From NCBI GenBank assembly GCA_903884065.1, contig CAISDL010000062.1:1-64000 (forward strand): DNA of 64,000 nt. The letters run 5' to 3'. A program made the position numbers and the translations under genes. Positions 41,070 through 53,354 of the stretch are shown here, piece after piece. Under the pieces are notes generated by a model. That model saw nothing but the letters and a program-made list of their open reading frames with translations. It ran no database searches and was not told the origin of the DNA. The first letter of the stretch is position 1. Every line of letters begins with the position of its first letter. This DNA is from an uncultured Actinomycetes bacterium (GTDB lineage Bacteria > Actinomycetota > Actinomycetes > Mycobacteriales > Mycobacteriaceae).

Positions 41070-41846
41070 TCAGGGAGACGTTAAAGGACGTTCACCCATT
41101 AACGCCGTACCGACACGCACACACGTCGAGCCGTGTCGCACCGCCGCCTCCAGATCGCCCGACATGCCCGCGGAAAGTTCGGTGGCGCCGGGATGCACGG
41201 CGCGGACGCGCCGGTGCTCGGCGGCCAGCGCGGCGAATGCGGTATCCGGATCGGCCCCCAGCGGCGGAACCGCCATCAATCCCACAAGCTCAAGGGCCCC
41301 GGACTCGGCGACCTGAGCGCACAGCCTGTCCACCGCCGCCGGATCGCCGACGTCCACTCCGCCACGTTCGGTGTCACCGTCGAGACTGATCTGGACGAAC
41401 ACCCGCAGCGGTCGGCTCCGGTGGCCCGCCGCCAGCGCCCCGGCGCTGGCATCCTCCAGCGCGGCGGCCACTTTGCCGGTCGACACCGAATGCACCGTAT
41501 GAGCCCAGCGCGCAATCTGTTTGGCTTTGTTGCGCTGAATCCGGCCGACCATGTGCCAGTGCGCGGTCCCGGGGGCGGGACCCGAATCGCTCCCGGCGAC
41601 GAGCCGGTCGAACTCGGCGATCTTGGCCGCGGCCTCCTGCTCCCGGGATTCGCCGAAGGCCCGGCAGCCCAGCCGCCACAGGATGGCGACATCGCCGGCG
41701 GGGAAGTATTTCGTGATCGGCAGCAGCGTGATGCCGTCGACCGGGCGGCCGGCTGCCTCGGCGGCCCGCGCAAGCCGGGACCGCACTCCGGCCAGCCCGG
41801 TGGTCAACTCCGCCATCCGGTCTGCGGCACCGCGGTCTCCCGTCAT
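41070..41846 (-). CDS. PLP-homeostasis protein, YggS/PROSC family
   Basis: A 258-aa PLP-binding protein (Rv2148c-like) that stores and delivers pyridoxal phosphate. Seen: the PLP Lys in TLLPITKYFPAG, GESREQEAAAKI, HMVGRIQRNKAKQIA, and LSAGMSGDLEAAVRHGSTCVRVG. The ATG at 41846 is 4 bases after the pgeF stop, so the two are coupled. Upstream in-frame sequence belongs to pgeF in another frame. Confidence 0.93.
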   Translation of the reverse strand: MTGDRGAADRMAELTTGLAGVRSRLARAAEAAGRPVDGITLLPITKYFPAGDVAILWRLGCRAFGESREQEAAAKIAEFDRLVAGSDSGPAPGTAHWHMVGRIQRNKAKQIARWAHTVHSVSTGKVAAALEDASAGALAAGHRSRPLRVFVQISLDGDTERGGVDVGDPAAVDRLCAQVAESGALELVGLMAVPPLGADPDTAFAALAAEHRRVRAVHPGATELSAGMSGDLEAAVRHGSTCVRVGTALMGERPLTSP

Positions 41847-41850
41847 GTGC

Positions 41851-42558
41851 TCACTCCATCCACACCACAGATGCCAGCCGCCCGGTGGGCGCATCCCGCC
41901 GGTGGCTGAACAGCGCGGGGTCCTCGACAGTGCACCGGGGGTCAATGGCGATCGCGCCGACGCCGGCGGCCGCGAGTTGCCGCGCGATTCCGGCCCGCAG
42001 ATCAAGGGCCGGGGTGCCGCTTGGGGTCGTCGTGCGACTGCCGGGCAGACGCGCCTCGACCTCGGCCGCCATCTCCTCGGGCACTTCGTAGTTCGGCCCG
42101 CTGACGGCGGGGCCGAGCAGCACGGAGATGTCCGGCGCGTGCGCCCCGGCGGCCAGCATGGCCTCGACGGTCCGCAACACCACGCCGTCGGCCGCACCGA
42201 CCCGCCCGGCGTGGGCCGCACCGATGACTCCGGCGCGGGCGTCGGAGAGCAGAACCGGAACACAATCCGCGGTGATGACGGCCAGCGCCAGCCGTGGCGT
42301 ACTGGTCACCACAGCGTCGGTGCCGTCGAACGGTTCGCGGCGCGGCGCATCGACCATCTCGACGTGAACACCGTGGACCTGGTTCATCCACACCACGTGG
42401 TCGGCCGGAAGGCCGATGGCCGACGCCAGCCGGTTGCGGTTGGCCGCAACAGCCGCCGGGTCGTCACCGACGTGGTCACCGAGATTGAACGACTCGTAGG
42501 GCGGTGCCGAGGCTCCGCCGGATCGCGTGGTGGTGACGCGGCGGATGCGAACGGTCAC
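41851..42558 (-). CDS. pgeF: Peptidoglycan editing factor PgeF (YfiH, laccase-domain)
   Basis: A 235-aa protein of the CNF1/YfiH family; in E. coli YfiH corrects wrongly built L-Ser muropeptides, and other members act on purine nucleosides. Seen: the zinc ligands in MNQVHGVHV, ITADCVPVLL and GAAHAGRVGA. GTG 42558 is preferred (VTVRIRRVTTTRSGG); longer starts run into ftsZ. It sits between ftsZ and yggS-type genes, fitting a wall role. Confidence 0.9.
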   Translation of the reverse strand: MTVRIRRVTTTRSGGASAPPYESFNLGDHVGDDPAAVAANRNRLASAIGLPADHVVWMNQVHGVHVEMVDAPRREPFDGTDAVVTSTPRLALAVITADCVPVLLSDARAGVIGAAHAGRVGAADGVVLRTVEAMLAAGAHAPDISVLLGPAVSGPNYEVPEEMAAEVEARLPGSRTTTPSGTPALDLRAGIARQLAAAGVGAIAIDPRCTVEDPALFSHRRDAPTGRLASVVWME

Positions 42559-42571
42559 GGCCGATCCGGGC

Positions 42572-43813
42572 TCAGTGCCGCATGAACGGCGGCACGTCGA
42601 CGTCGTCGTCATCGTCTCCGAAGGGCGACGAGCCGTTGGTGCGGGCCGAGACCTTCATCGGCTCGAGGGAATCGAAGAGCGGCGAGTTGGCCACGTGACC
42701 CGCCGTGGCGGGAGCGATGATGTGGGTGGTGGAGATCGACGGCGACGGCGGCGGCAGCGCGGGTGGGGCGTCCGCTGCGGGGACGGCGGGGGCGGCGGGC
42801 TCCTCGGCGACGGCGTGCGCCGGGCCGCTGGTGGCGGTGCCGATGATGATCGCCCTGCGGTTGACGCTGTTGGCGTCGAAGCCCGCGGCGATGACCGTCA
42901 CGCGCACCTCGTCGCCGAGCGAGTCGTCGATGACGGTGCCGAAGATGATGTTCGCCTCGGCGTGGGCGGAGTCCTGAACCAGCGACGCGGCCTCGTTGAT
43001 CTCGAACAGCCCGAGGTCGCTGCCACCGGCGATGGACATCAGCACGCCCTGGGCGCCTTCCATCGAGGCCTCGAGCAACGGGGAGTTGATGGCCATCTCG
43101 GCGGCCTTGATCGCGCGGCCCTCGCCGCGGGCCGAACCGATACCCATCAGGGCCGTGCCGGCGCCGCTCATGATGCCCTTGACATCGGCGAAGTCGACGT
43201 TGATCAGCCCGGGGGTGGTGATCAGGTCGGTGATGCCCTGGACGCCGTTCAGCAGTACCTCGTCGGCGCTGCGGAAAGCATCCATCAACGACAGACTCGC
43301 GTCGCCCATCTGCAGCAGCCGGTCGTTGGGGATGACGATGAGCGTGTCGCAGCTCTCCCGCAGCGAGGCGATGCCGTTCTCGGCCTGGGTGGACCGCCGC
43401 TTGCCCTCGAAGGAGAAGGGCCGGGTCACCACGCCGACCGTCAGCGCGCCGAGTTTGCGGGCGATGTTGGCCACCACCGGAGCGCCGCCGGTGCCGGTTC
43501 CGCCGCCCTCGCCGGCGGTGACGAACACCATGTCGGCTCCGCGCAGCAGTTCCTCGATCTCGTCCTTGGCGTCCTCGGCCGCCTTGCGGCCCACCTCCGG
43601 ATCGGCACCGGCGCCGAGGCCGCGGGTGGAGTCGCGGCCGACGTCGAGCTTGACGTCGGCGTCGCTCATCAGCAACGCCTGGGCGTCGGTGTTGATGGCG
43701 ATGAACTCAACACCCTTCAGTCCCTGTTCGATCATGCGGTTGACGGCGTTGACACCGCCGCCACCGATGCCGACGACCTTGATGACGGCGAGATAGTTAT
43801 GCGGGGGGGTCAT
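42572..43813 (-). CDS. ftsZ: Cell-division tubulin FtsZ
   Basis: GTPase that forms the division ring. Seen: 413 aa, longer than the 379 of M. tuberculosis because of an Ala/Pro-rich linker (about 318-395). [10 protein letters not shown] is the GTP signature, with [15 protein letters not shown] and the T7-loop region [10 protein letters not shown]. The C-terminal peptide [14 protein letters not shown] is the SepF/FtsW contact. The ATG is 8 bases after CTCCTCC read in reverse (GGAGGAG). Upstream leader 43814-43990 may hold its promoter. Confidence 0.97.
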   Translation of the reverse strand: MTPPHNYLAVIKVVGIGGGGVNAVNRMIEQGLKGVEFIAINTDAQALLMSDADVKLDVGRDSTRGLGAGADPEVGRKAAEDAKDEIEELLRGADMVFVTAGEGGGTGTGGAPVVANIARKLGALTVGVVTRPFSFEGKRRSTQAENGIASLRESCDTLIVIPNDRLLQMGDASLSLMDAFRSADEVLLNGVQGITDLITTPGLINVDFADVKGIMSGAGTALMGIGSARGEGRAIKAAEMAINSPLLEASMEGAQGVLMSIAGGSDLGLFEINEAASLVQDSAHAEANIIFGTVIDDSLGDEVRVTVIAAGFDANSVNRRAIIIGTATSGPAHAVAEEPAAPAVPAADAPPALPPPSPSISTTHIIAPATAGHVANSPLFDSLEPMKVSARTNGSSPFGDDDDDVDVPPFMRH

Positions 43814-43990
43814 CGTGTGGTCTCCTCCATGACAGGGGCTGTGGTGGGGTCTGGAGCTTCGGCGACTTCCCCGGGTAAACCCTCAACCTCAACCTGAGGC
43901 TTAGAGTTATGTCAAGTTGTCGCGTAAGGAAAACGTAGGACCGGCGGGCCCCGGATTGGGGAGGCGCGCCCGCGTGTCGGGTGAAATTTC
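43814..43990 (-). promoter_or_regulatory. ftsZ leader with promoter-like elements
   Basis: The 177 bases between ftsQ and ftsZ are AT-richer than the genes. On the minus strand they hold TTGACA (43915-43910) followed by TAACTCTAAG, then two short repeats GGTTGAGG. TTGACA fits a -35 box, but a good -10 at 17 bases is not seen, so the start point is uncertain. ftsZ in mycobacteria is known to have its own promoters besides read-through. Confidence 0.35.
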
Positions 43991-44977
43991 CTACTTGACG
44001 GTCGGCAGATCGGGACTCGACACGTCGTAGACGCGCCCGGGTTGGGTCAGCAGTGCCGCGAGTTTGTCGGCTTTCTCCTCGGTGCGGTCGGTGGTCCCCC
44101 ACACCACGATGCGGCCGTCGTTGAGCGTCAGGGCGATCGACGCGACCGACGGCGCCGCGACCCGGCTCACCTGGGCAACCACCTCAGGGCGCAGGGCGGT
44201 CATCACCTGCAGGGCGGCCATGGTCGACGGATCGGTCGGGCCCGGGTTGTCGACATCGAGGTACGTCAGTCCCGGCGGCGGCGGGGCCGTTGCGAAGTCC
44301 ACTCCGTCGCGGTCGAAAAGATGGGGTCCGTCCGGGAAGTCCTTGACAACCACCGGAATCCGCTCGGCGATCGCGATGCGCAGAGCCGAGGGGTACTCGC
44401 GTCGGACCCGCGCGCTCGCAACCCCGCGGATGCCGGCCACCCGGTCGGCGACCGCGTCGGTGTCGATCTGCAGCAGCGGTGTCCGCAGGGGGACCGAGGC
44501 CGCTTCGAGGACTTGTTCGCGGGTGACCGCGCCGGTGCCGGTGATCACCAGGGAACGGGCCGACATGACCGGCGTGAAGTACAGCACCAGACCCAGCGCG
44601 ACACTGATCACGGTCAGCACCACCACCCAGACCAGGAGCTTGAGCCCCTTGACGGTCCGGTCGGCCGAGCCGACGGGCTCCTCGACGAGATGGCCCCGGG
44701 CGCGGCGCTTGGCTTCACGGCGGGCCTGCTCGATGGCCACCGCCCGCTGCTCGGCCTCCCGGCGCTCGGCGCGTTCCCGGCGCGCCCGACGACGCGGACC
44801 CTCGGGGTCGGCGTCCGGTTCAGCGGCGCCCGGTTCGGCGGCGGGCTCCCCGACGGTCTGCCCCGAATCCGGTGGCTCCGGTTCGGCGCCCGCGCGGCCC
44901 GGCTCCGAATCCGATACACCGGGCACACCGTCGTCGGGGCCAGGGGCGGGGGTCGGCGGCTCCGGAGCCCCGTTCAC
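43991..44977 (-). CDS. ftsQ: Cell-division protein FtsQ
   Basis: Single-pass division protein linking early and late divisome parts. Seen: 328 aa, a long acidic/Pro N-terminus with basic helix (1-105), one membrane segment (about 112-133), the POTRA domain (about 138-205, with [19 protein letters not shown]), and the beta domain. The GTG start overlaps the murC stop (GTGA). Confidence 0.94.
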   Translation of the reverse strand: MNGAPEPPTPAPGPDDGVPGVSDSEPGRAGAEPEPPDSGQTVGEPAAEPGAAEPDADPEGPRRRARRERAERREAEQRAVAIEQARREAKRRARGHLVEEPVGSADRTVKGLKLLVWVVVLTVISVALGLVLYFTPVMSARSLVITGTGAVTREQVLEAASVPLRTPLLQIDTDAVADRVAGIRGVASARVRREYPSALRIAIAERIPVVVKDFPDGPHLFDRDGVDFATAPPPPGLTYLDVDNPGPTDPSTMAALQVMTALRPEVVAQVSRVAAPSVASIALTLNDGRIVVWGTTDRTEEKADKLAALLTQPGRVYDVSSPDLPTVK

Positions 44978-46446
44978 CCCGACCGCCCCGGAGCCCCCGC
45001 CGCCGCGTTCAGCGCAGCGATGATCTCCGGGCCGAGCAGGGTGACGTCACCGGCACCCATGGTGACAACGACGTCGCCCGGCCGCGAGGATGCCGCCACC
45101 TGTTCGGCGACCGAGGAGAAGTCCGGCAGGTAACGCACCGGCGCGTGGACGTGTTCGACGATGGTGGCACCGCTGATCCCGGTCAGCGGCTGCTCCCGGG
45201 CCGCGTAGACGTCGAGGACGAAAACCTGATCCGCGGTTCCCAGCGCATCGCCGAAGTCGCGAGCAAAGGCTTTTGTCCGCGAATACAAGTGGGGCTGGAA
45301 CACCACGATGCTGCGGCCGCCTTCGCCGGACTGCCGGCCGGTCGGACTCTGCCGCGCGACCTCGCGCAGCGCCGTCAGCGCCGCCCGGACTTCGGTCGGA
45401 TGGTGGGCGTAGTCGTCGAAGACCCGAACCCCGTTCGCCGTTCCCACCAGTTCGAACCGGCGGCGCACTCCCTCGAATCCGGCCAGGGCGTCCAGCACCG
45501 CCTCGACCGGCGCACCGGCCTCGACGGCGCCAAGCAGTGCTGCCAGTGCGTTGAGCGCCATGTGCCGGCCCGGCACCGCCAACCGCATGGCCCGCTGATG
45601 CGACTCCCCCGCCAACTGGATGTGGGCGATTGCGCCGGTCCCCTGCTGTTCCCAGCCGACCAGCGAGCCGGCCAGGTCGGCGGCCGGCGCGCTGCCGTAA
45701 CGCAGCACCCGTACGCCCAGCGCCGCGCTGCGGTCACCCAGTGCCGCCGCGCCGGGATCGTCCGCGCACACCACGAGGGCGCCGCCGGGGGCGAGACGTT
45801 CGACGAACGCGTCGAACACCGCGGTGTAGGCCTGAGCCGTTCCGAAGAAGTCGAGGTGGTCGGCTTCGATATTGGTGACCACCGCCACGTCGGGGGTGTA
45901 CTCCAGGAGGGAGCCGTCGCTCTCGTCGGCCTCGGCCACGAAGACGCCGCCGCTGCCGTGATGGGCGTTGGTGCCGGCCTCCCCCAGATCACCGCCGACC
46001 GCGAAGGACGGATCGAATCCGCTGTGCTGCAGGGCGACGATGAGCATCGACGTCGTCGTCGTCTTGCCGTGTGTGCCGGTCACCAGCAGGGTCTGGTGGC
46101 CGGCCATGAGCTTGGCGAGCACCGCCGGACGCAGGATCACCGGCACCGCGCGCCTGCGGGCCTCGACCAGTTCCGGGTTCGTCTTGGGGATGGCGGCGTG
46201 GGTGGTGATGACGGCGGTCGGCCCGCCGGGCAGCAGATCGAGGTTCGCCGGGTCGTGCCCGATGCTGATCTGCGCCCCCCTGGCCCGCAGCGCGGTCACT
46301 CCGCGGGACTCCTTGGCGTCCGACCCCGACACCAGCGCGCCGCGGTCGAGCAGGATCCGCGCGATACCGGACATGCCGGCTCCGCCGATGCCGACCATGT
46401 GCACCCGCGCCAACTCGGGCGGCAGTGGCGTCGTGAAGGCGGTCAC
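44974..46446 (-). CDS. murC: UDP-N-acetylmuramate-L-alanine ligase MurC
   Basis: Adds L-Ala to UDP-MurNAc, using ATP. Seen: 490 aa. N-terminal [19 protein letters not shown], central ATP loop [13 protein letters not shown], and [14 protein letters not shown], then the C-terminal ligase domain with [13 protein letters not shown]. The GTG start overlaps the murG stop (GTGA). Confidence 0.97.
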   Translation of the reverse strand: MTAFTTPLPPELARVHMVGIGGAGMSGIARILLDRGALVSGSDAKESRGVTALRARGAQISIGHDPANLDLLPGGPTAVITTHAAIPKTNPELVEARRRAVPVILRPAVLAKLMAGHQTLLVTGTHGKTTTTSMLIVALQHSGFDPSFAVGGDLGEAGTNAHHGSGGVFVAEADESDGSLLEYTPDVAVVTNIEADHLDFFGTAQAYTAVFDAFVERLAPGGALVVCADDPGAAALGDRSAALGVRVLRYGSAPAADLAGSLVGWEQQGTGAIAHIQLAGESHQRAMRLAVPGRHMALNALAALLGAVEAGAPVEAVLDALAGFEGVRRRFELVGTANGVRVFDDYAHHPTEVRAALTALREVARQSPTGRQSGEGGRSIVVFQPHLYSRTKAFARDFGDALGTADQVFVLDVYAAREQPLTGISGATIVEHVHAPVRYLPDFSSVAEQVAASSRPGDVVVTMGAGDVTLLGPEIIAALNAAAGAPGRSG

Positions 46447-47549
46447 CGGCGGACCTCCCGGCCGGTGCGGGCCACCTCGAGCACCACGTCGGCGACCCGT
46501 CGGGCGGCGTCGCGGTGCCCGACCTGGGCGGCCGCGTCGGTCATCGCGGCCAGCCGGGGAGCATCGGTGATCAGCCGCACCACCTCACCGCCCACATACT
46601 CCGGGGTCAGGTCGGCGTCGGCGACCAGCATGCCGCCACCGGCCCGCACCACCGGCAGGGCGTTGAGACGCTGTTCGCCGTTGCCGATCGGAAGCGGCAC
46701 GTAGACCGCCGGCAGCCCCACGGCCGACACCTCGGCGACGGTCATCGCCCCGGACCGGCAGATCGCCAGATCCGCGGCGGCGTAGGCCAGATCCATCCGG
46801 GTGAGATACGGCACCGCCACATAGGGCGGATCGCCCGGGGTCGGGGTCGGCAGGTCGAGGGTGTTCTTCGGGCCGTGGGCGTGCAGGACCGACACTCCCG
46901 CGGCGGCCAGGTCTGCGGCCGCCGCGGAGACGGCGCGGTTGATCGACACCGCGCCTTGCGAACCACCGAAGACCAGCAGGACACGTGCGTCATCGGCGAA
47001 CCCGAAATGGGCGCGTGCCTCGGCCCGCAACGCCGCCCGGTTCAAGCTCGTGATCGACGCGCGCAGTGGCATTCCCACCACCTCGGCGCCCTCCAGTCCG
47101 GAGTCGGGGACGGCGGCCAGGACGCGCCGGGCGAACCGCGCCCCCAGGCGGTTGGCCAGGCCGGCGCGGGCATTGGCCTCGTGGACCACCACCGGCAGGC
47201 CCCGCCGGCGCGCGGAGAGATAGGCGGGCACTGCGACGTAGCCGCCGAAGCCCACCACGACGTCGGCGCCGACGTCGTCGAGCACCGCCCGGGTCTCCCT
47301 GGCGGACCGGCGGATCCGCCACGGCAGCCGCACCAGGTCACCGTTGAGCCTGCGCGGCAACGGCACCGGCGTGACCAGTCGCAGGTCATAGCCCCGCTCG
47401 GGGACCAGCCTGGTCTCCAGACCGCGCGGGGTGCCCAGCGCGGTGATACGGATTGTGGGCTCCAACGCGGTCAACGCGTCGGCGACGGCCAACGCGGGTT
47501 CGACGTGCCCGGCAGTCCCACCGCCGGCGATCACGACCGAGACATTCAC
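46443..47549 (-). CDS. murG: Lipid II glycosyltransferase MurG
   Basis: Adds GlcNAc to lipid I at the inner face of the membrane. Seen: 368 aa, N-terminal [36 protein letters not shown], and the UDP-GlcNAc side [15 protein letters not shown] and [19 protein letters not shown]. The GTG start overlaps the ftsW stop (GTGA). Confidence 0.97.
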   Translation of the reverse strand: MNVSVVIAGGGTAGHVEPALAVADALTALEPTIRITALGTPRGLETRLVPERGYDLRLVTPVPLPRRLNGDLVRLPWRIRRSARETRAVLDDVGADVVVGFGGYVAVPAYLSARRRGLPVVVHEANARAGLANRLGARFARRVLAAVPDSGLEGAEVVGMPLRASITSLNRAALRAEARAHFGFADDARVLLVFGGSQGAVSINRAVSAAAADLAAAGVSVLHAHGPKNTLDLPTPTPGDPPYVAVPYLTRMDLAYAAADLAICRSGAMTVAEVSAVGLPAVYVPLPIGNGEQRLNALPVVRAGGGMLVADADLTPEYVGGEVVRLITDAPRLAAMTDAAAQVGHRDAARRVADVVLEVARTGREVRR

Positions 47550-49306
47550 CCGTAACGCTGACCTTCCAATGCGCGGGAACGCCGTTGGTGCTCGTTCCCT
47601 GTGCGCCGGCGACCCTGCGCCGCGGCGGCGCGCCTCTGACCAGAGGCGTCTCCATGATGCCCTGAGGCCCGGCCGGCGCCGTTCGCCGTCCCCGTTTTGG
47701 CGCTCTTCGCGCCGGTCGCGGCGCGCGGGCGACCGGTTCCCGAGGCCGCGGAGCGCACCCTTTCGCGCGGCTCGGGGCGGCGGGCCGGCGCGGCCGGCTT
47801 CTTCGCGGGCTTGCCGGCTTTGGCACCCCGAGCGGGCGGGCCGGCCTTCTTCGGCGGCGCCGGGCGCGACCGCAACCGCTCGCGCAACACCTCCACCCGG
47901 CTGGGCAGATAGGGCTCGGGCAGGGGCAGACGTAGCAGGCGGTTCATCCGGTCATCACGCCCGGCCCGCAGCGCGGCCACCGCATCAGGCTCGTGGCGGG
48001 CCGCATTGGCCATCAGTCCGATCATGAAAAGCGTTGTCGACGTGGAAGTGCCGCCTGCCGATATCAGCGGCAGCTGGATTCCGGTCACCGGCAGCAGGCC
48101 GATCACGTAACCGACGTTGATGAACACCTGCCCGACCACCCATGCGGTGGCGGTCGCGGTCATCAGCCGCAGGAACGGATCGGCGGACCGCCTGGCGATC
48201 CGCATGCCGGTGTAGGCGAACAGCCCGAACAGGCACAGCAGGCCGAAGGCGCCGATGAACCCGAGTTCCTCACCGATGATGGCGAAGATGAAGTCGTTGT
48301 GCGCGTTGGGCAGGTAATTCCACTTGGCCGTGCCCTGGCCGAGACCGTCGCCGAACACCCCGCCATTGGCCAGCGCGAACTTCGCCTGCCTCGCCTGATA
48401 CCCGGCGCCCTGCGCGTCGGCGCTGGGATCCAGCCACGACCGCACCCGGTCCGAGCGATAGCCCGCGGACACGGCGAGCACCGCCGCCGCCGACACCGCC
48501 GCCAGCAGCGAACTCACGAACACCTTGAGCGGCAGGCCGGCGAACCACAGCAGGGCCAGCAGGATGATGCCGAGCGAGACCGTCTGGCCGAGGTCTGGTT
48601 CGGCCACGATGAGCGCCAGGGCGGTCACCGCCGCGGGAAGAAGCGGTATCAGCATCTCGCGCAGACTGGCCCGCTCCATGCGCCGCGCGGCCAATATGTG
48701 CGATCCCCAGATGAGAAACGCGATCTTGGTCAGCTCCGAGGGCTGCATCGACAGGCCGGCGAACGAGAACCACCCTCGCGTCCCGTTGGCGACCCGGCCG
48801 ATGCCGGGGATCAGGACGGCCACTAGCAAAACCATCGTGGTGGCGAAGGCCGGGAACGCGGTGACCCGCAGGAATCGCACGGGCAGTCGCAGCGCGACCC
48901 AGCAGGCGAAAATGCCGATCCCCGCCCACATCAACTGGCGGATGAAGATCGACCACGGCGAGCCGTCCTCGTCGTAGGAGTGCACTCCCGAGGCGGACAG
49001 CACCATGATCAGCCCGAGGATGGTCAGCAGGGTCGCTACCGAAATCATCAGGTGGAAGGACGTCATCGGCCGGGCGAGCCAGGCGCCGAACGGCAAGGGC
49101 GGAAGGAACTTTCGTATCGTCCCGTCGGTGTTGGCGGTGGCGGCGGTGCGGGCCGACGGTTCGGATTCGGCGCTCAGGGCGTCCGCGTCGGTCTCGTCGG
49201 GAACCGACTCGTCCACCATCTCGTCGACGGCATCGGTCGACTCGCCGCCGACCGGCGCACCGTTCGCCGCGTCCCGGCGGCTGCGCCGGGACCAGACCGT
49301 GGCCAC
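47546..49306 (-). CDS. ftsW: Septal peptidoglycan polymerase FtsW
   Basis: SEDS glycosyltransferase that makes glycan strands with PbpB. Seen: 586 aa, ten membrane segments, the motif [14 protein letters not shown] and the catalytic-region [22 protein letters not shown] with a conserved Asp, and [10 protein letters not shown]. Long extra N-terminal (about 75 aa acidic) and C-terminal (about 130 aa, Lys/Arg/Pro/Ala) cytoplasmic tails occur, longer than in M. tuberculosis (524 aa). The GTG 49306 lies 4 bases after the murD stop. Confidence 0.94.
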   Translation of the reverse strand: MATVWSRRSRRDAANGAPVGGESTDAVDEMVDESVPDETDADALSAESEPSARTAATANTDGTIRKFLPPLPFGAWLARPMTSFHLMISVATLLTILGLIMVLSASGVHSYDEDGSPWSIFIRQLMWAGIGIFACWVALRLPVRFLRVTAFPAFATTMVLLVAVLIPGIGRVANGTRGWFSFAGLSMQPSELTKIAFLIWGSHILAARRMERASLREMLIPLLPAAVTALALIVAEPDLGQTVSLGIILLALLWFAGLPLKVFVSSLLAAVSAAAVLAVSAGYRSDRVRSWLDPSADAQGAGYQARQAKFALANGGVFGDGLGQGTAKWNYLPNAHNDFIFAIIGEELGFIGAFGLLCLFGLFAYTGMRIARRSADPFLRLMTATATAWVVGQVFINVGYVIGLLPVTGIQLPLISAGGTSTSTTLFMIGLMANAARHEPDAVAALRAGRDDRMNRLLRLPLPEPYLPSRVEVLRERLRSRPAPPKKAGPPARGAKAGKPAKKPAAPARRPEPRERVRSAASGTGRPRAATGAKSAKTGTANGAGRASGHHGDASGQRRAAAAQGRRRTGNEHQRRSRALEGQRYG

Positions 49307-49310
49307 GGTC

Positions 49311-50777
49311 CTACCGGGCCTTGCCGGCGGGCCGGTCGCGGACCGCCCCGGCGAACGCCTCGCCGCGGTCGGCGTACCCGGCGAACTGGTCGAAGGAGGC
49401 ACCGGCCGGTGCCAGCAGAACCGTATCGCCGGGTCGGGCCAGCTTGGTTGCGGCGTCGATGACGGCCGCCATCACCTGCCAGCCGGCGCCGGGACCGGAC
49501 GCTTCGATCAGCTGAGTCTCACCAGTAACATCTGACTCACTGGTCTCATTCATCACAGCATCCTCCCCCGTCACAACCTGGATGACCGGGACATCAGGAG
49601 CGTGTCGCGATAACGCCTTGGCAAAGGCGGCGCGGTCGCGGCCGATCAACACCGCGCCGACCAACCGGTCGGCCACCCGGGCCACCGTGTCCTCGACGGA
49701 GGCGCCCTTGAGCATGCCGCCGGCCACCCACACCACCCGCGGATAGGCGCTGATCGACGCCTCCGCCGCGTGCGGGTTGGTGGCCTTGGAGTCGTCGACG
49801 TAGGTCACGCCGCCGAGCACGCCCACCTGTTCGGCGCGGTGCCGGCCCACCCGGAAATCGGCGAGGGCGGCCGCGATCGAGGCCGCCGGGACATCGACCG
49901 CGCGGGCCAGTGCGGCGGCGCCGAGCGCATCGAGCACCCCGACCGGTCCGGCCACCGGGATGTCGGCGACCTCGGCCAGGCTCAGATCGTCGGCGAAGGC
50001 ACGGTCGACCAGCACCCCGTCGCGCACGCCGAGTTCACCGGCGGCCGGGGAGCCCAGCCGGAAGCCGACTTTGACCGGTGCCGCGGCGTTCGGCAGCAGG
50101 CCGGCGGCCGCCGGGTCGTCGAGGCCCACCACCGCCACCCGGCCGTCGAGGGCCCGGGCCTTGGCCGCCGCATAGGGCTCGAAACCGCCGTGCCAGTCGA
50201 GGTGGTCCTCGGCGATGTTGAGCACCACGCCGGCCTCGGGCCGCAGCGACGGCGACCAGAAGAGCTGGAAACTGGAGACTTCCACGGCCAGGATGTCCGA
50301 CGGGCGGGACAGCACGTCGAGCACCGGCTCACCGATGTTGCCGCACAACACCGCACGGCGGCCGTCGGCGATCAGCATCTCGTAGAGCATCGACGTGGTG
50401 GTGGTCTTGCCGTTGGTTCCGGTCACCACCAGCCAGCGCCGGGGCGGACCGTACTCACCCGCCGCGTCGAGCCGCCACGCCAGTTCGACGTCACCCCAGA
50501 TCGGGACGCCGGCGGCGGCAGCGGCCGCCAGCACGGGCGAAGTCGGCGGAAACCCTGGGCTGGTGACCACCAGGTCGAAGTCGGCTATCCGGACGATGGC
50601 GTCGGCCGGGGCCATGGCGTTCGCAGCAGCGAGCGCCCGGGCGGCCGCGAGGTCGTCATCGCACACCGACAGCCGCACATCCCGGCGCGCCAGAGCCGCA
50701 ACGATGGCCCGTCCGGTGACCCGGGCGCCGGCCACCAGCACACGGGAACCCGGGGCCAGCAGTGACAGGTCCGCCAC
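49311..50777 (-). CDS. murD: UDP-N-acetylmuramoylalanine-D-glutamate ligase MurD
   Basis: Adds D-Glu to UDP-MurNAc-Ala. Seen: 488 aa, ATP loop [34 protein letters not shown], and the C-terminal [17 protein letters not shown]. Near 49500-49570 a Ser/Thr/Glu stretch ([18 protein letters not shown]) replaces the family sequence and has clearly lower GC than its flanks. Its GTG begins one base after the mraY stop. Confidence 0.95.
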   Translation of the reverse strand: MADLSLLAPGSRVLVAGARVTGRAIVAALARRDVRLSVCDDDLAAARALAAANAMAPADAIVRIADFDLVVTSPGFPPTSPVLAAAAAAGVPIWGDVELAWRLDAAGEYGPPRRWLVVTGTNGKTTTTSMLYEMLIADGRRAVLCGNIGEPVLDVLSRPSDILAVEVSSFQLFWSPSLRPEAGVVLNIAEDHLDWHGGFEPYAAAKARALDGRVAVVGLDDPAAAGLLPNAAAPVKVGFRLGSPAAGELGVRDGVLVDRAFADDLSLAEVADIPVAGPVGVLDALGAAALARAVDVPAASIAAALADFRVGRHRAEQVGVLGGVTYVDDSKATNPHAAEASISAYPRVVWVAGGMLKGASVEDTVARVADRLVGAVLIGRDRAAFAKALSRHAPDVPVIQVVTGEDAVMNETSESDVTGETQLIEASGPGAGWQVMAAVIDAATKLARPGDTVLLAPAGASFDQFAGYADRGEAFAGAVRDRPAGKAR

Positions 50778-50778
50778 C

Positions 50779-51858
50779 TCAGTCCCCGATGGCGTGCAGC
50801 CACTCGCTGTAGAACAGCGCCAACCCGAGTCCGCAGGCGATCGCGGTGAGCAGCCAGAACCGGATGATCACCGTGGTCTCGGCCCAGCCGACGAGTTCGA
50901 AGTGGTGGTGGAACGGCGCCATCCGGAATACCCGCCGGCCGGTCGAACGGAACGCGATGATCTGGATCACCACCGAGGTGACCTCGGCGACGAACAGTGC
51001 CCCCAGCACGACCGCGAGCACCTCGGTGCGACTGGTGATGGACAGGCCGGCGATGATCCCGCCCAGCGCGAGTGACCCGGTGTCACCCATGAAGATCTTC
51101 GCCGGGGCGGCGTTCCACCACAGGAATCCGGTGCACGCACCGGCGGTGGCGGCCGCGATCAGCGCGAGGTCCAGCGGATCGCGCACGTTGTAGCAGCCCA
51201 GTCCCGGCGAGGTGGCGCAGGAGTTGCGGTACTGCCAGAACGTGATCAGCACGTAGGCGGAACTGACCATCGCCATCGACCCGGCGGCCAGGCCGTCGAG
51301 GCCGTCGGTGAGGTTGACCGCATTGGACCAGGCGCTGACGACGACGAGGACGAAGAGCACGAACAGCAGCGGAGGCAGTGCGACGGTGGAAATCTCGCGA
51401 ACGTAGGACAGCATGTTGGAACCCGGGGTCAGGCCCTCGGGGTTGGCGAAGCGCAACACCAAGATGGCGAACAGCACCGCGGCGCTGATCTGGCCGATGG
51501 TCTTGGCGGTCTTGTTCAGCCCCAGGTTCCGCGACCGCCGGATCTTGATGAGGTCGTCGAGGAAGCCGACGCCGCCCAGTGCGGTGGCCAGTCCCAGCAC
51601 CAGCAGTCCGGAGGCCGACGGCCCCATCCCGTCCACGACCAGGCCGACCATGTGGGTTCCGAAATAGCCGGCCCAGATTCCGGCGAGAATGGCGACACCG
51701 CCCATGGACGGGGTGCCGCGCTTGGTCTTGTGACTGGGCGGGCCGTCCTCGCGGATCTCCTGCCCGAAGCCCTGCCTGTTGAACAGCCGGATCAGCGTCG
51801 GTGTCAGCAGAATCGACACCATCAGCGAGATGCCGACGGCGATGAGGATCTGTCTCAT
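50779..51858 (-). CDS. mraY: Phospho-MurNAc-pentapeptide transferase MraY (MurX)
   Basis: Membrane enzyme that makes lipid I. Seen: 359 aa, the length of the M. tuberculosis protein, ten membrane segments. Motifs: [47 protein letters not shown] and the His loop [16 protein letters not shown]. The ATG overlaps the murF stop (ATGA). Target class of nucleoside antibiotics such as tunicamycin and capuramycin. Confidence 0.97.
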   Translation of the reverse strand: MRQILIAVGISLMVSILLTPTLIRLFNRQGFGQEIREDGPPSHKTKRGTPSMGGVAILAGIWAGYFGTHMVGLVVDGMGPSASGLLVLGLATALGGVGFLDDLIKIRRSRNLGLNKTAKTIGQISAAVLFAILVLRFANPEGLTPGSNMLSYVREISTVALPPLLFVLFVLVVVSAWSNAVNLTDGLDGLAAGSMAMVSSAYVLITFWQYRNSCATSPGLGCYNVRDPLDLALIAAATAGACTGFLWWNAAPAKIFMGDTGSLALGGIIAGLSITSRTEVLAVVLGALFVAEVTSVVIQIIAFRSTGRRVFRMAPFHHHFELVGWAETTVIIRFWLLTAIACGLGLALFYSEWLHAIGD

Positions 51859-53354
51859 GTCGTCGGCTCCGTCTGAGTCTCGCCCGCGAGAAGCGCTTCG
51901 GCCAGGGCGCCGAGCCCGGCCGCATTGGATGCCTTGACCAGGACCACGTCTCCGGGGGCAAGTTCGGCGCGCAGCAACTCCAGCGCGACGTCGGCGTCGG
52001 GCACCTGAACCGACTCCGATCCCCAGGATCCCTCCATCACCGCCCCCTGGTGCATGGCGCTCATGGGCCTCCCGGTTCCGACGACGACAAGACGACTGAT
52101 ATCTAAGCGCACCGCCAGACGCCCGACGCGGTCGTGTTCGGTTATCGAGTCCTCGCCCAACTCGCCCATCTCGCCGAGCACCGCCCAACTGCGCCGCTTG
52201 GTGTCCCCCGATCGGGCCATCACCGCCAGGGCCCGCAGGCCGGCCCGAACGGAGTCGGGATTGGCGTTGTAGGCGTCGTTGACGACCGTTACCCCGTCGG
52301 CGCGGCTACGCACCTCCATCCGGTGCCGCGAGGCCGGCGCCGCCCCCGCGAGGGCGTCGGCCACCTGTTGGATACCGGCTCCGCACTCCAGCGCCACCGC
52401 CGCCGCGGACAACGCATTGCCCACCTGATGCTCTCCGTGCACGGCCAGCGCGACGTCCGCCTCTCCGGCGGAGCTGCACAGCGTGAAGCGCGGTCGGGCA
52501 AGGTCGTCGAGCACGACGTTCTCCGCGCGGACGTCCGCGTTCGGGGTTTGCCCGACCGTCACCACCCGTGCCGAGGTCCGGGCGGCCATCGCGGCGACCA
52601 CGGGGTCGTCGGCGTTGAGGATCGCCACACCGGAGGCCGGAAGTGCTTCGACCAGTTCGCCTTTGGTCTGGGCGATCACCTCCCTGGAACCGAACTCGCC
52701 GAGGTGTGCGGTGCCGACGTTGAGCACGACGGCAATCGACGGCGGCGCGATCTTCGCCAGCGCGGCGATGTTTCCGGGATGGCGCGCGGACATCTCCAGG
52801 ACCAGGAAGTCGGTGTCTCGGGTGGCGCGCAGCACCGTCCAGGGGTGTCCCAGCTCATTGTTGAACGACCCGGGCGGGGCCACCACCTCGCCGAGCGGCC
52901 GCAGCACGGCGGCGATCAGGTCCTTGGTGGACGTCTTGCCCGACGATCCGGTGATGCCGACGATGCGCAACCCCCCGGCCACCAGTTCGGCGGCGACCGC
53001 AGCGGCGAGGGTGGCCAGCGCCGCCAGCACCGCGGCACCGGAGCCGTCGGAATCGTGCTCGAGCACCCCGGCGTGGGCGTCGGTGGCGGCCGCCGGCGGA
53101 ACCACGATGGCCGGAACCCCGACCGGGCGGGCGGCCAAGACCGCGGCCGCGCCCGCCGCCACCGCGCCGCGGGCGAAGTCGTGGCCGTCGGTCCTGGCCC
53201 CCGGCAGCGCCAGGAACAGCCCGCCGGGAGTGACCGCCCGGGAGTCGAACTCCACCGTTGCGGTGACGTGGGTGGCTGCGGCCTCGTCCGGGGTGATGTC
53301 AGCCAGTCGGCCGCCGACGATGTCGGCGATCCCGGCGACGGTCAGGTCAATCAC
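51855..53354 (-). CDS. murF: UDP-MurNAc-tripeptide-D-Ala-D-Ala ligase MurF
   Basis: Adds D-Ala-D-Ala to finish the pentapeptide. Seen: 499 aa, ATP loop [43 protein letters not shown] and the C-terminal [16 protein letters not shown]. The ATG overlaps the murE stop (ATGA). Confidence 0.97.
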   Translation of the reverse strand: MIDLTVAGIADIVGGRLADITPDEAAATHVTATVEFDSRAVTPGGLFLALPGARTDGHDFARGAVAAGAAAVLAARPVGVPAIVVPPAAATDAHAGVLEHDSDGSGAAVLAALATLAAAVAAELVAGGLRIVGITGSSGKTSTKDLIAAVLRPLGEVVAPPGSFNNELGHPWTVLRATRDTDFLVLEMSARHPGNIAALAKIAPPSIAVVLNVGTAHLGEFGSREVIAQTKGELVEALPASGVAILNADDPVVAAMAARTSARVVTVGQTPNADVRAENVVLDDLARPRFTLCSSAGEADVALAVHGEHQVGNALSAAAVALECGAGIQQVADALAGAAPASRHRMEVRSRADGVTVVNDAYNANPDSVRAGLRALAVMARSGDTKRRSWAVLGEMGELGEDSITEHDRVGRLAVRLDISRLVVVGTGRPMSAMHQGAVMEGSWGSESVQVPDADVALELLRAELAPGDVVLVKASNAAGLGALAEALLAGETQTEPTT

